NCBI GenBank assembly: GCA_016290905.1
Contig: JAEEVO010000002.1
Span: 1 to 64,000 of the forward strand
DNA length: 64,000 nucleotides
Source of the DNA: Lachnospiraceae bacterium
GTDB taxonomy: Bacteria; Bacillota; Clostridia; Lachnospirales; Lachnospiraceae
Direction: 5' to 3'
Both the position numbers and the translations under genes were made by a program. The notes below the pieces were generated by a model, which was not told where the DNA came from, did no database searches, and saw only the letters and a list, made by a program, of their open reading frames with translations. Numbering within the stretch: position 1 is the stretch's first letter; each line of letters starts with the position of its first letter. Below are positions 50,679 to 59,987 of this stretch, piece by piece.

Positions 50679-52964
50679 ATGGACAAAGAATTGTATGACA
50701 TTCTCGATTGGGGAGTAATGGAAGCACTGGAGTATTCCGAATGTGACGATCCTCACGCATGGCTTGGACCGCACAAGGTGAAGAACGGCGTTCTTTACAA
50801 CGCATTTATGCCGACGGCAAAATCTGTTTCCGTAAAGTTTGCCGATAAGACGGCGGAAATGACTCCGACCGACGGAAAAGGCAATTTCTCGCTTTTTGTG
50901 AAGGATAAGACCATAAAGGAATACAAGCTTGCGGTTACTTACGATGACGGATCGAAGGCGGTTCTTTATGACGCATATTCCTATCCTGTAATGTTCAGTT
51001 CAGAGGATGAGGACAGGTTCATCCGTGGTATCCATTATGATGTTTACGAAAAGTTCGGTTCCCATGTAATGACCGTAAACGGTGTAAAGGGAGTTTATTT
51101 TGCCGTATGGGCTCCGAACGCCGAGAGGGTTAGCGTTGTGGGAGAGTTCAACATGTGGGACGGCAGGCGTTATCCCATGAGAAAGCTCCGCGCTTCGGGA
51201 GTTTTTGAGCTGTTTATTCCCGGACTCGATGAGGGTCTGGTATATAAATACGAGATAAAGGCAAAGAACGGGCTTGCATTTTTAAAGACCGATCCTTACG
51301 GCAACAGGTTTGAGCTCAGGCCTGAAAATGCGACAATAGTAACAACTCTTGATTTTGACTGGTCGGATTCCGAGTGGATAGAGAAGAGAAAAGCACAGAA
51401 CATAGATAAGATCCCCATGTCGATCTACGAGGTACATCTTGGTTCGTGGTTAAAGAAGGGCGAAGGAGATGACGATTTCTATAATTACAGGGAAATCGCC
51501 GTTAAGCTTGCAAAATATGTCAAGAAGATGGGATATACCCATCTTGAGCTGCTTCCCGTAATGGAGCATCCTTTTGACGGATCGTGGGGCTATCAGGTAA
51601 CCGGTTACTATGCAGCAACCTCGCGTTACGGAACGCCTCAGGATTTCATGTATTTCATGAACTATATGCATAACGAGGGCATAGGCGTTATCCTTGACTG
51701 GGTACCCGCTCATTTCCCCAAGGACGCATTCGGACTTGCAAGGTTTGACGGATCGTGCCTGTATGAGCATAAGGATCCGAGACTCGGAGAGCATCCGGAC
51801 TGGGGTACGCTGATATTTGACTTCGGTCGTCCCGAGGTATCGAATTTCCTTATCGCAAACGCTCTTTTCTGGGTAAAGAAATATCATGCGGACGGCATAA
51901 GGATGGATGCCGTTGCATCAATGCTCTATCTTGATTACGGAAGAAGGAACGGAGAATGGGTAGCAAATAAGTACGGCAGCAACGAGAATCTCGAAGCTAT
52001 AGAGCTGTTAAAGCATCTTAACTCCATCTTCCATAAGTGCAATGACGGAGCTGTGATCATTGCTGAGGAATCAACCGCATGGCCGAGGATCACAGGAAAA
52101 GTTGAAGACGAAGGTCTCGGCTTCGACTTAAAGTGGAACATGGGCTGGATGAACGATTTTACCGGCTACATGAAGCAGGATCCTCTCTTCAGGAAGGGCT
52201 GCCACGGCATGCTTACCTTCAGTATGATGTATGCATACAGTGAGAAGTTTGTCCTTGTTCTTTCACATGACGAGGTTGTTCACGGTAAGTGCTCGATGCT
52301 GAACAAGATGCCCGGCTACCGTGTAGATAAATTTGCAAATCTCCGTGCGGCATACGGTTTCATGATGGGTCATCCCGGAAAGAAGCTGCTGTTCATGGGT
52401 CAGGAGTTTGCACAGGAGAGAGAATGGAGCGAGGAAAGAAGTCTTGACTGGGAACTTCTTGATGACGAGATGCATCAGAAGATGCAGAAATTCTGCGCAG
52501 ATCTTAATAAGCTGTATGTTACAAGACCTGCATGCACCGAGCTTGACAACGATCCCAACGGTTTCAAGTGGATGAGCTGTCTTGACGCGGACCACAGCAT
52601 TGTAAGCTTTATCAGATATGACGGAAAGAAGGAAGATACGCTGCTCTTTGTATTTAACTTCACGCCGGTTGTATATAATTATTTTATCCAGGCAGTTCCT
52701 TATGCCGGAAATTGGAAGGAAATACTTAACAGTGATTCCGAAAAGTACGGCGGAAGCGGAAGGGTTAATTCGAGGATAAGAAAATCGAGGCCCATGCCGA
52801 AGGACGGACAGAACAATTCCATAGAAATGGTGCTTCCTCCACTTTCGGTCTGCGTTTTCGAGTTTAAGCCCGTTCCGGTAAAGCAGGAAACGGAAGAAAA
52901 GATAACCAAAGCGCCTGAGAAAAAGAAGGTAAAGGTAGTTCCGATCAAGCCTTCATCAAAATAA
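50679..52964 (+). CDS. glgB: 1,4-alpha-glucan branching enzyme
   Basis: GH13 motifs DWVPAHFP, DGIRMDAVASMLYLDY, IIAEESTAWP, LSHDEVVHGK. Confidence 0.97.
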   Translation: MDKELYDILDWGVMEALEYSECDDPHAWLGPHKVKNGVLYNAFMPTAKSVSVKFADKTAEMTPTDGKGNFSLFVKDKTIKEYKLAVTYDDGSKAVLYDAYSYPVMFSSEDEDRFIRGIHYDVYEKFGSHVMTVNGVKGVYFAVWAPNAERVSVVGEFNMWDGRRYPMRKLRASGVFELFIPGLDEGLVYKYEIKAKNGLAFLKTDPYGNRFELRPENATIVTTLDFDWSDSEWIEKRKAQNIDKIPMSIYEVHLGSWLKKGEGDDDFYNYREIAVKLAKYVKKMGYTHLELLPVMEHPFDGSWGYQVTGYYAATSRYGTPQDFMYFMNYMHNEGIGVILDWVPAHFPKDAFGLARFDGSCLYEHKDPRLGEHPDWGTLIFDFGRPEVSNFLIANALFWVKKYHADGIRMDAVASMLYLDYGRRNGEWVANKYGSNENLEAIELLKHLNSIFHKCNDGAVIIAEESTAWPRITGKVEDEGLGFDLKWNMGWMNDFTGYMKQDPLFRKGCHGMLTFSMMYAYSEKFVLVLSHDEVVHGKCSMLNKMPGYRVDKFANLRAAYGFMMGHPGKKLLFMGQEFAQEREWSEERSLDWELLDDEMHQKMQKFCADLNKLYVTRPACTELDNDPNGFKWMSCLDADHSIVSFIRYDGKKEDTLLFVFNFTPVVYNYFIQAVPYAGNWKEILNSDSEKYGGSGRVNSRIRKSRPMPKDGQNNSIEMVLPPLSVCVFEFKPVPVKQETEEKITKAPEKKKVKVVPIKPSSK

Positions 52965-52986
52965 TACATAGGAGATAGTTCTTGTT

Positions 52987-55089
52987 ATGGATCTGACACA
53001 GTATTTTGGTTCGAATACGTTTAACGATACCGTTATGAGGGAAAGGCTTCCGCTTGCCGTTTACAAGGCATTGAAGAAGACTATCGAGAACGGCGAGGAG
53101 CTGGACAGCGAGATAGCCGACACGGTTGCCAATGCCATGAAGCAGTGGGCTCTGGAAAGGGGCGCTACCCATTTTACGCACTGGTTCCAGCCTATGACCG
53201 GCGTTACCGCAGAGAAGCATGACTCCTTCCTTGCTGTAGGTGAAAAGGGCAGGGTTCTCATGGAGTTTTCCGGTAAGGAGCTCATCAAGGGTGAACCCGA
53301 CGCTTCATCATTCCCTTCGGGCGGACTCAGGGGTACCTTTGAAGCCAGGGGTTATACGGTATGGGACTGTACTTCACCGGCGTTCTTGAGAGAAGATGCT
53401 TCGGGCGTTACTCTCTGCATCCCTACGGCATTCTGTTCATATACGGGTGAAGCACTTGACAAGAAAACACCCCTGCTCAGATCAATGGAAGCCATTGACA
53501 AGCAGGCTACAAGGCTTCTTCATCTGTTTGGCAAAAAGGATGTTAAGCATGTTGAAGTATGTGTCGGAGCTGAACAGGAGTATTTCCTGATAGACCGTGA
53601 GAAATATCTTAAACGTGACGATCTGATATTTACCGGCAGGACCCTTTTCGGAGCAAAGCCTCCGAAGGGACAGGAGATGGACGATCATTATTTCGGAACG
53701 ATAAAGGAAAGAGTTTCTTTATTCATGCACGAGCTTAACGAAGAACTCTGGAAACTCGGTATCCACGCAAAAACACAGCATAATGAGGCAGCTCCCGCAC
53801 AGCACGAGCTTGCGCCCATTTTCAGTACAGTTAACATAGAGACGGACCACAATCAGCTTGTCATGGAATGTATGAAGAAGATCGCGGCAAGACACGGACT
53901 TGCATGCCTGCTTCATGAAAAGCCTTTTGCGGGCGTAAACGGTTCGGGCAAGCATAATAACTGGTCGCTCGTTACCGACCAGGGTGAGAACCTCATGAAG
54001 CCCGGAAAGAAGCCTCATGAGAATATGCAGTTCCTGCTCTTCCTTGCAGCAGTGATCAAGGCTACAGATGAGCATGCACAGCTTATCAGGATGTCGGCAT
54101 CCTGTCCCGGAAACGATCAGAGACTTGGCGGAGCAGAGGCACCGCCTTCGATAGTATCGATATTTATCGGTGAGCAGCTTGAGGACATACTTGCTCAGCT
54201 TATAAAGAGCGGTAAGGCTACAAGCTCTATAGAGCGTGAGAAGCTTACTTTCGGTGTCAGTTACATACCTTATATCAAGAAGGATGCTAATGACAGGAAC
54301 CGTACATCACCGTTTGCATTTACCGGAAACAAGTTTGAGCTCCGTATGGTCGGCTCATCCATGTCTATCGCAGATGCCAATACCGTGCTTAACAGCATTG
54401 TGGCCGATACTCTGGCTGAATTTGCAACAGAGCTTGAGAAAGCCAAGGATTTTGACAGTGCAGTGGTAAGTCTTATTTGCAAGACCATAAACGAACATAA
54501 ACGTGTCATATTCGACGGAAACGGATATTCAAAGGAATGGCTTGAGGAGGCTGCAAGAAGGGGACTTCCAAACAAGGAATCCTATGTTGACGCCATCGAA
54601 TGCCTGACCTATACCGATACGATAAATATGTTTGAGAGACAGGGTGTGCTTTCTAAGGCCGAGCTTGAAGCAAGGGCCGAGATAAGCTATGAGCTCTATT
54701 CCAAGACCATCAACATCGAGGCAAGGACCATGATCGAGATGGCGTCAAGGAAGTTCATCCCTGCAGCAGTAAAGCATGCAAAGCTTATCGCAGATACAAT
54801 AAATGCCGTAACGGCCGCACTTGATGAGACCGAGGCTGACAATACGAGGGAAATGCTCGGAGAATGCCTTGAGCTTTTAGGAGATGCAAGGCGCGCATTA
54901 AAGCGTCTGAACGACAATGTGAACACTGCCGCACGTATTACCGACGAGCAGGAAAAAGCCCACTACTTCAGAGACTATGTTGTAAGAGCCATGAGAGACT
55001 TACGAGAGCCCATCGACTCTCTCGAACTCCTCGTCGATGCCGACCTCTGGCCCGTCCCGACGTATGGAGAGATGATATTCGAGGTATAG
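52987..55089 (+). CDS. glnN: Glutamine synthetase type III
   Basis: About 700 aa; [43 protein letters not shown]. Confidence 0.96.
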   Translation: MDLTQYFGSNTFNDTVMRERLPLAVYKALKKTIENGEELDSEIADTVANAMKQWALERGATHFTHWFQPMTGVTAEKHDSFLAVGEKGRVLMEFSGKELIKGEPDASSFPSGGLRGTFEARGYTVWDCTSPAFLREDASGVTLCIPTAFCSYTGEALDKKTPLLRSMEAIDKQATRLLHLFGKKDVKHVEVCVGAEQEYFLIDREKYLKRDDLIFTGRTLFGAKPPKGQEMDDHYFGTIKERVSLFMHELNEELWKLGIHAKTQHNEAAPAQHELAPIFSTVNIETDHNQLVMECMKKIAARHGLACLLHEKPFAGVNGSGKHNNWSLVTDQGENLMKPGKKPHENMQFLLFLAAVIKATDEHAQLIRMSASCPGNDQRLGGAEAPPSIVSIFIGEQLEDILAQLIKSGKATSSIEREKLTFGVSYIPYIKKDANDRNRTSPFAFTGNKFELRMVGSSMSIADANTVLNSIVADTLAEFATELEKAKDFDSAVVSLICKTINEHKRVIFDGNGYSKEWLEEAARRGLPNKESYVDAIECLTYTDTINMFERQGVLSKAELEARAEISYELYSKTINIEARTMIEMASRKFIPAAVKHAKLIADTINAVTAALDETEADNTREMLGECLELLGDARRALKRLNDNVNTAARITDEQEKAHYFRDYVVRAMRDLREPIDSLELLVDADLWPVPTYGEMIFEV

Positions 55090-55092
55090 TAA

Positions 55093-55272
55093 GCTAAGAA
55101 TTTTCCGCGAGAAAGCTTAGGCTTTGCCTAAGCGACGCGAAAAGAAAATTCTAAGCACCGGAAGTTTGTGGATGCACCAATAGGACGAACGAGTAAACAA
55201 AAGCTGCGAAGCAGCGACATACGACGAAAGTCGGATGGTTTATGAGTGAGGGCAGCCCAGACGGTGAATAGT
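55093..55272 (+). repeat. Family A structured element, copy A3
   Basis: GCTAAGAATTTTC...GCTTAGGCtttGCCTAAGC...GAAAATTCTAAGCACCGG; GCTGCgaaGCAGC; GTTTATGAGTG; GGTGAATAGT. Confidence 0.85.
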
Positions 55273-55279
55273 AGCGTAA

Positions 55280-55436
55280 GCTAAGAATTTTCCGCGACGC
55301 GAAAAGAAAATTCTAAGCACCGGAAGTTTGTGGACGCACCAATAGGACGAACGAGTAAACAAAAGCTGCGAAGCAGCGACATACGATGTAAATCGGAAGT
55401 TTTTTGAGTGTGGGGCAACCCGGACGGGGAACAGTA
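55280..55436 (+). repeat. Family A structured element, copy A4 (inner hairpin deleted), tandem to A3
   Basis: GCTAAGAATTTTCCGCGACGCGAAAAGAAAATTCTAAGCACCGGAAGTTTGTGG...; inner GCTTAGGC stem missing. Confidence 0.85.
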
Positions 55437-55493
55437 GCGAAATCTTAGAATTTTTAGCGAAAAGAATTATATTAGAAATAAGAGGACTATAAA

Positions 55494-57128
55494 ATGATTC
55501 AGGCATGTAATGTAACCTTAAGGCTCGGCAAAAGAGCACTTTTTGAGGATGTAAACATCAAATTCACGGAAGGTAACTGCTACGGACTCATAGGTGCGAA
55601 CGGAGCCGGAAAATCCACCTTCCTTAAGGTGCTTACCGGAGAAATCGAACCCACCAGGGGCGAGGTTGTCATGACTCCGGGACAGCGTTTATCTTTCTTA
55701 AAGCAGGATCACTTCCAGTATGACGCATACTCGGTTCTTGATACCGTTATCATGGGAAACCAGCGTCTCTACGACATTATGAAAGAAAAGGAAGCCATCT
55801 ATGCCAAGGAAGACTTTACCGATGAGGACGGAATAAAGGCAAGTGAGCTTGAAGGCGAATTTGCATCCATGAACGGCTGGGAGGCCGAGTCCGATGCGGC
55901 TCAGCTTTTAAACGGTCTTGGCGTTGATACCGAGTATCATTACAAGCAGATGAGCGAGCTTAACGGACCTTTGAAGGTCAAGGTTCTGCTTGCACAGGCA
56001 CTTTTCGGAAATCCCGATATCCTGCTTCTCGACGAGCCTACCAACCACCTTGATCTGGAGGCTATCAGGTGGCTTGACGAGTTCCTTATCAACTTTGACA
56101 ATACCGTTATAGTCGTATCTCATGACCGTTATTTCTTAAATAAGGTCTGCACACAGATAGCGGATATAGATTATCAGAAGATACAGCTCTATGCCGGAAA
56201 CTATGATTTCTGGTACGAGTCCAGCCAGCTTATGATCAAGCAGATGAAGGAAGCAAACAAGAAGAAGGAAGAGAAGATAAAAGAACTTCAGGAGTTCATA
56301 CAGCGTTTCTCGGCAAATGCTTCAAAATCAAAGCAGGCAACATCAAGAAAGAGGGCACTGGAGAAGATCGAGCTTGACGACATCAAGCCTTCAAGCAGGA
56401 AATATCCTTATATCGATTTCAGGCCTAACCGTGAAATAGGAAACGAAGTGCTTACCGTCACCAATCTCTGCAAGACGATTGACGGCGTTAAGGTACTTGA
56501 CAATATCTCCTTCGTTATGGGGCATGATGACAAGATCGCATTTGTAGGCGCAAATACACTTGCTGCAACCACTCTGTTTAAAATCCTTATGGAAGAGATG
56601 GAGCCGGATTCCGGAAGCTTCAAGTGGGGTGTTACCACACAGCGTTCCTATTTCCCCAAGGACAATACTCAGGAGTTTAAGGGAAGCGAGACTATAGTTG
56701 ATCACCTTATGCCTTTTTCACCCGTTGACGATCAGCAGTATGTAAGAGGCTTTCTCGGCAGGATGCTCTTTGCCGGTGAGGACGGAGTAAAGAAGGTTAA
56801 CGTGCTTTCAGGTGGTGAAAGAGTAAGAGTCATGCTCTCAAAGATGATGATCCTCGGTTCAAATGTCCTTATCATGGATGAGCCTACGAACCACCTTGAC
56901 ATGGAATCCATTACGGCTCTTAACAACGGACTTATAAAGTTCCCGGGAGTCTGCCTGTTTACGGCTCTCGATCATCAGTTCATTCAGACAATTGCAAACC
57001 GTATCATGGAGATCACTCCTGACGGAAAGCTTATCGATAAGATCTCTACCTATGACGATTATCTGGAGAATGACGAAATGGCAAGACGCCGCCAGGTATT
57101 GAGCGTTAATAACGAGGACGAAGACTGA
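55494..57128 (+). CDS. ABC-F family ATP-binding protein
   Basis: Tandem NBDs; GANGAGKSTFLKVL; LLLDEPTNHLDLEAI; second NBD P-loop GANTLAATT. Confidence 0.93.
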   Translation: MIQACNVTLRLGKRALFEDVNIKFTEGNCYGLIGANGAGKSTFLKVLTGEIEPTRGEVVMTPGQRLSFLKQDHFQYDAYSVLDTVIMGNQRLYDIMKEKEAIYAKEDFTDEDGIKASELEGEFASMNGWEAESDAAQLLNGLGVDTEYHYKQMSELNGPLKVKVLLAQALFGNPDILLLDEPTNHLDLEAIRWLDEFLINFDNTVIVVSHDRYFLNKVCTQIADIDYQKIQLYAGNYDFWYESSQLMIKQMKEANKKKEEKIKELQEFIQRFSANASKSKQATSRKRALEKIELDDIKPSSRKYPYIDFRPNREIGNEVLTVTNLCKTIDGVKVLDNISFVMGHDDKIAFVGANTLAATTLFKILMEEMEPDSGSFKWGVTTQRSYFPKDNTQEFKGSETIVDHLMPFSPVDDQQYVRGFLGRMLFAGEDGVKKVNVLSGGERVRVMLSKMMILGSNVLIMDEPTNHLDMESITALNNGLIKFPGVCLFTALDHQFIQTIANRIMEITPDGKLIDKISTYDDYLENDEMARRRQVLSVNNEDED

Positions 57129-57140
57129 TTAAGGTAGAAT

Positions 57141-59075
57141 ATGCAGAACAGGATCATACCCGGTGTTGATCGGGAAAACGGCAGTTTAAGAATAGCTGTT
57201 CCCAATATGGGACATGAGTGGTGCAATATCCTTCTTAGGGAAAAAGGAGGGGAGTGGACCACTTATAAGCTTGCTCCGAACGCGCTTTTCCCTTCAATAT
57301 TCACCGGAGAGATCGCTACGGATGAAACTAAGGAATATGAATATATATTTGAGTGTGACAAGGGGTATTTCATTGACGAGCGATCGAAACGTGTCGTAAG
57401 TCCCGGAGAGTACGGAAAGCTTGTAAGGGATTTCAAAGAAAAGGATTTAAAGAAGAGAAATATTTTTTCGGATACCCTGGGTAAGGTCTCAGCAGTCGAA
57501 AAAAGTGATTTTGACTGGAAGAACGACCGCAGGCCCTGCATCCCCGTATCGGATATGATCGCCTACAAGCTTCATGTCAGAGGCTTTACAATACATGAGT
57601 CTTCAAATGTAAAGCATCCGGGAACCTTTAAGGGTATCTGTGAAAAGCTTAACTATATAAAGAGTCTCGGTATTACGACTCTGATCCTTCAGCCCTGTTA
57701 TGAATTTAACGAGATGATGGATTATCATATGAATGTCGGAGCCGGGACGGCCGGTGATGTACAGCGTTCGAGAGTATTTGCGCTGCCTGTTGATACTGTA
57801 CCGGATTCAAGGCTTAATTTCTGGGGGTACGGTGCTCAGGGAATGTATTTCGCACCCAAGTCCGGATATGCCTCAGAGCCCGAAAATGTCTGCACAGAGT
57901 TTAAGACAATGGTACGTCTCCTTCACAGTACGGGCATAGAAGTAATAATGGAAATGGATTACACGAACGGGCTGACGGAGAGCTTTATCCTGGACAACTT
58001 AAGATTCTGGGTAATGGAATACCATGTGGACGGTTTCAAGCTCGACGTGGACAGGGTTCCGGTAAAGCTTATCGCTTCCGATGCTTATCTTTGCAACATA
58101 AAGCTCATCGGCAGGGAGTTTAACGGGGACGATCTCGGAAGAAGCGATCTGAGGAACAGGATAATAGTATCAAACGACGGCTTCCAGGATACGATGAGAC
58201 GTTTCTTAAAGGGCGATGAAGGACAGCTTCATGCCGTTTCGGAGATTATAAAGGATAACGGAAGACGTTTCGGAAGGCTTAATTATATTGTTGATCATAA
58301 CGGATTTACGCTTAACGACGTATTCAGCTATGATGAGAGGCACAACGAGGCCAACGGCGAGCATAACCACGACGGGCGCGAGGCCAATTACAGCTGGAAT
58401 TGCGGCATTGAGGGAAATACGAAGAAGCGCAAGGTTCTTGACCTAAGAAACCGGATGATAAAGAATGCCCTGACTCTGCTTTTCTTAAGCCAGGGTGCGC
58501 CGATGCTCTTTGCGGGAGATGAGTTCGGAAATACACATCAGGGAAACAACAACCCGTATTGCTGTGACAACGAACAGGGCTGGGTTGTCTGGACAAAATC
58601 AAAGAGAGCTTCAGAATTAAGGGAATTTACAAAGAGCCTTATAGCTTTAAGAAAAATGCATAAGGTATTCAGAAACCCAAAATTCCTGTCGGGAAACGAT
58701 TTTTCATATACCGGGCTGCCGGATATATCCTTCCACGGGACAAAGGCCTGGTATCCTGACTTCAGCTATTATGCAAGGACCTTCGGCGTGTTGCTTAACG
58801 GAGCTTATGCAGATGATTCGGACAGCTTCCTGCTTCTTGTGAATACTCACTGGGAGGCACATGAGTTCCTGCTTCCGACCATGACCGACGGTTCATGGGA
58901 ATTTGTTTTCTCAACCCACGGCATGATAAAGAGCACTCTTAAGAGCTCGCGCGAACAGAAGGAGCTTATACCTCCGAGGACTATTTGTCTGTACGTTTAT
59001 AAGGAAAGCAGGGACAAGAAGAAAGCTCCCGAGGAGATTGAAGAGAAGGCACATATAGCCGTGGAGAAGGAATAA
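57141..59075 (+). CDS. GH13 isoamylase/GlgX-like protein with degenerate catalytic motifs
   Basis: HNGFTLNDVFSYDERHNEANGEHNHDGREANYSWNCGIEG; DGFKLDVDRV; see finding. Confidence 0.85.
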   Translation: MQNRIIPGVDRENGSLRIAVPNMGHEWCNILLREKGGEWTTYKLAPNALFPSIFTGEIATDETKEYEYIFECDKGYFIDERSKRVVSPGEYGKLVRDFKEKDLKKRNIFSDTLGKVSAVEKSDFDWKNDRRPCIPVSDMIAYKLHVRGFTIHESSNVKHPGTFKGICEKLNYIKSLGITTLILQPCYEFNEMMDYHMNVGAGTAGDVQRSRVFALPVDTVPDSRLNFWGYGAQGMYFAPKSGYASEPENVCTEFKTMVRLLHSTGIEVIMEMDYTNGLTESFILDNLRFWVMEYHVDGFKLDVDRVPVKLIASDAYLCNIKLIGREFNGDDLGRSDLRNRIIVSNDGFQDTMRRFLKGDEGQLHAVSEIIKDNGRRFGRLNYIVDHNGFTLNDVFSYDERHNEANGEHNHDGREANYSWNCGIEGNTKKRKVLDLRNRMIKNALTLLFLSQGAPMLFAGDEFGNTHQGNNNPYCCDNEQGWVVWTKSKRASELREFTKSLIALRKMHKVFRNPKFLSGNDFSYTGLPDISFHGTKAWYPDFSYYARTFGVLLNGAYADDSDSFLLLVNTHWEAHEFLLPTMTDGSWEFVFSTHGMIKSTLKSSREQKELIPPRTICLYVYKESRDKKKAPEEIEEKAHIAVEKE

Positions 59076-59079
59076 GGAT

Positions 59080-59862
59080 ATGGCAGACTCTGTAAAGAAA
59101 CCGGCAGAGTCCGGAAATGCTAAAAAAGGCGGCGGTATTTCCGGTTTGAGTTCGGGTGCGTTGAAGATTATAGCATGTGTCTGCATGCTTATAGACCATA
59201 TAACCCTGTGCTTTATCCCCGAACCCGACCGTTTAAAGGTGCTGCTTGATACGGAAGAGATCATATGGTATATCGGCAGGGGGATAGGCCGCTCGGCACT
59301 GATCATATTCTGTTTCCTCCTTGTGGAGGGCTTTTTCCTTACGGGAGATTATAAGAAATATCTCATCAGGATGCTGGTTGCGGCGGTTGTTTCGGAAGCC
59401 GCATTCGATCTGATGTTTAAAAGGCTTAACTCGGAATCGTTCCTTACAACTCAGAATGTGCTGTTCTCATTTGCACTTGGCCTGATGATCATGTATGTCC
59501 TTGAGTTTTTAAAGGATGCGTACTTTTATAAATCGGTAGTCAAATACAGTATCTTTGCGGGTCTTACCTGCACCTTCGGCTTTGCCGCCGCGGCACTGCT
59601 AAGGCTTGATTATGGGATGCCGGGAATCGGGCTTATACTTGTTTTCTACTATTTCCGTTTCAGGGGATGGAGACTGGTGCTTGCCGTTGTTGTATGGTCG
59701 ATCGTATGCATATTCATGAACCATCAGCTTGAATGGGCCGGACTGATAGCGCTGATACCGATCATGAAATTTTATAACGGGACTGAGGGTAAGCTTCCGA
59801 AATGGTTTTTCTATGTTTTTTATCCCGCGCACATGTTGGTGCTGGGAATTATGAGACCATAA
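59080..59862 (+). CDS. TraX family membrane protein
   Basis: LKIIACVCMLIDHITLCF...RGIGRSALIIFCFLLVEGFFLTGDYKKYLIR. Confidence 0.9.
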   Translation: MADSVKKPAESGNAKKGGGISGLSSGALKIIACVCMLIDHITLCFIPEPDRLKVLLDTEEIIWYIGRGIGRSALIIFCFLLVEGFFLTGDYKKYLIRMLVAAVVSEAAFDLMFKRLNSESFLTTQNVLFSFALGLMIMYVLEFLKDAYFYKSVVKYSIFAGLTCTFGFAAAALLRLDYGMPGIGLILVFYYFRFRGWRLVLAVVVWSIVCIFMNHQLEWAGLIALIPIMKFYNGTEGKLPKWFFYVFYPAHMLVLGIMRP

Positions 59863-59868
59863 CCGTTA

Positions 59869-59895
59869 TTAGCACTCAATAAAATTGAGTGCTAA
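59869..59895 (+). promoter_or_regulatory. CIRCE element (HrcA operator)
   Basis: TTAGCACTC-N9-GAGTGCTAA, exact consensus. Confidence 0.95.
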
Positions 59896-59902
59896 TTTTT
59901 GC

Positions 59903-59931
59903 TTGACTTTTTTGAATGATAGTATTATTAT
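59903..59931 (+). promoter_or_regulatory. Promoter of htpG
   Basis: TTGACT - 17 nt - TATTAT. Confidence 0.7.
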
Positions 59932-59987
59932 AGTAGCAATGAGAAATGAAAGGTAGATGCCAAAGGGCATCAAAGGGTAATTTTAAA

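Noticed and set aside
55093-55436. Tandem A3/A4 repeats as a CRISPR or rRNA/tRNA fragment
   Set aside because: Only two units, about 180 nt long, internal hairpins and no spacer pattern; no tRNA or rRNA signatures
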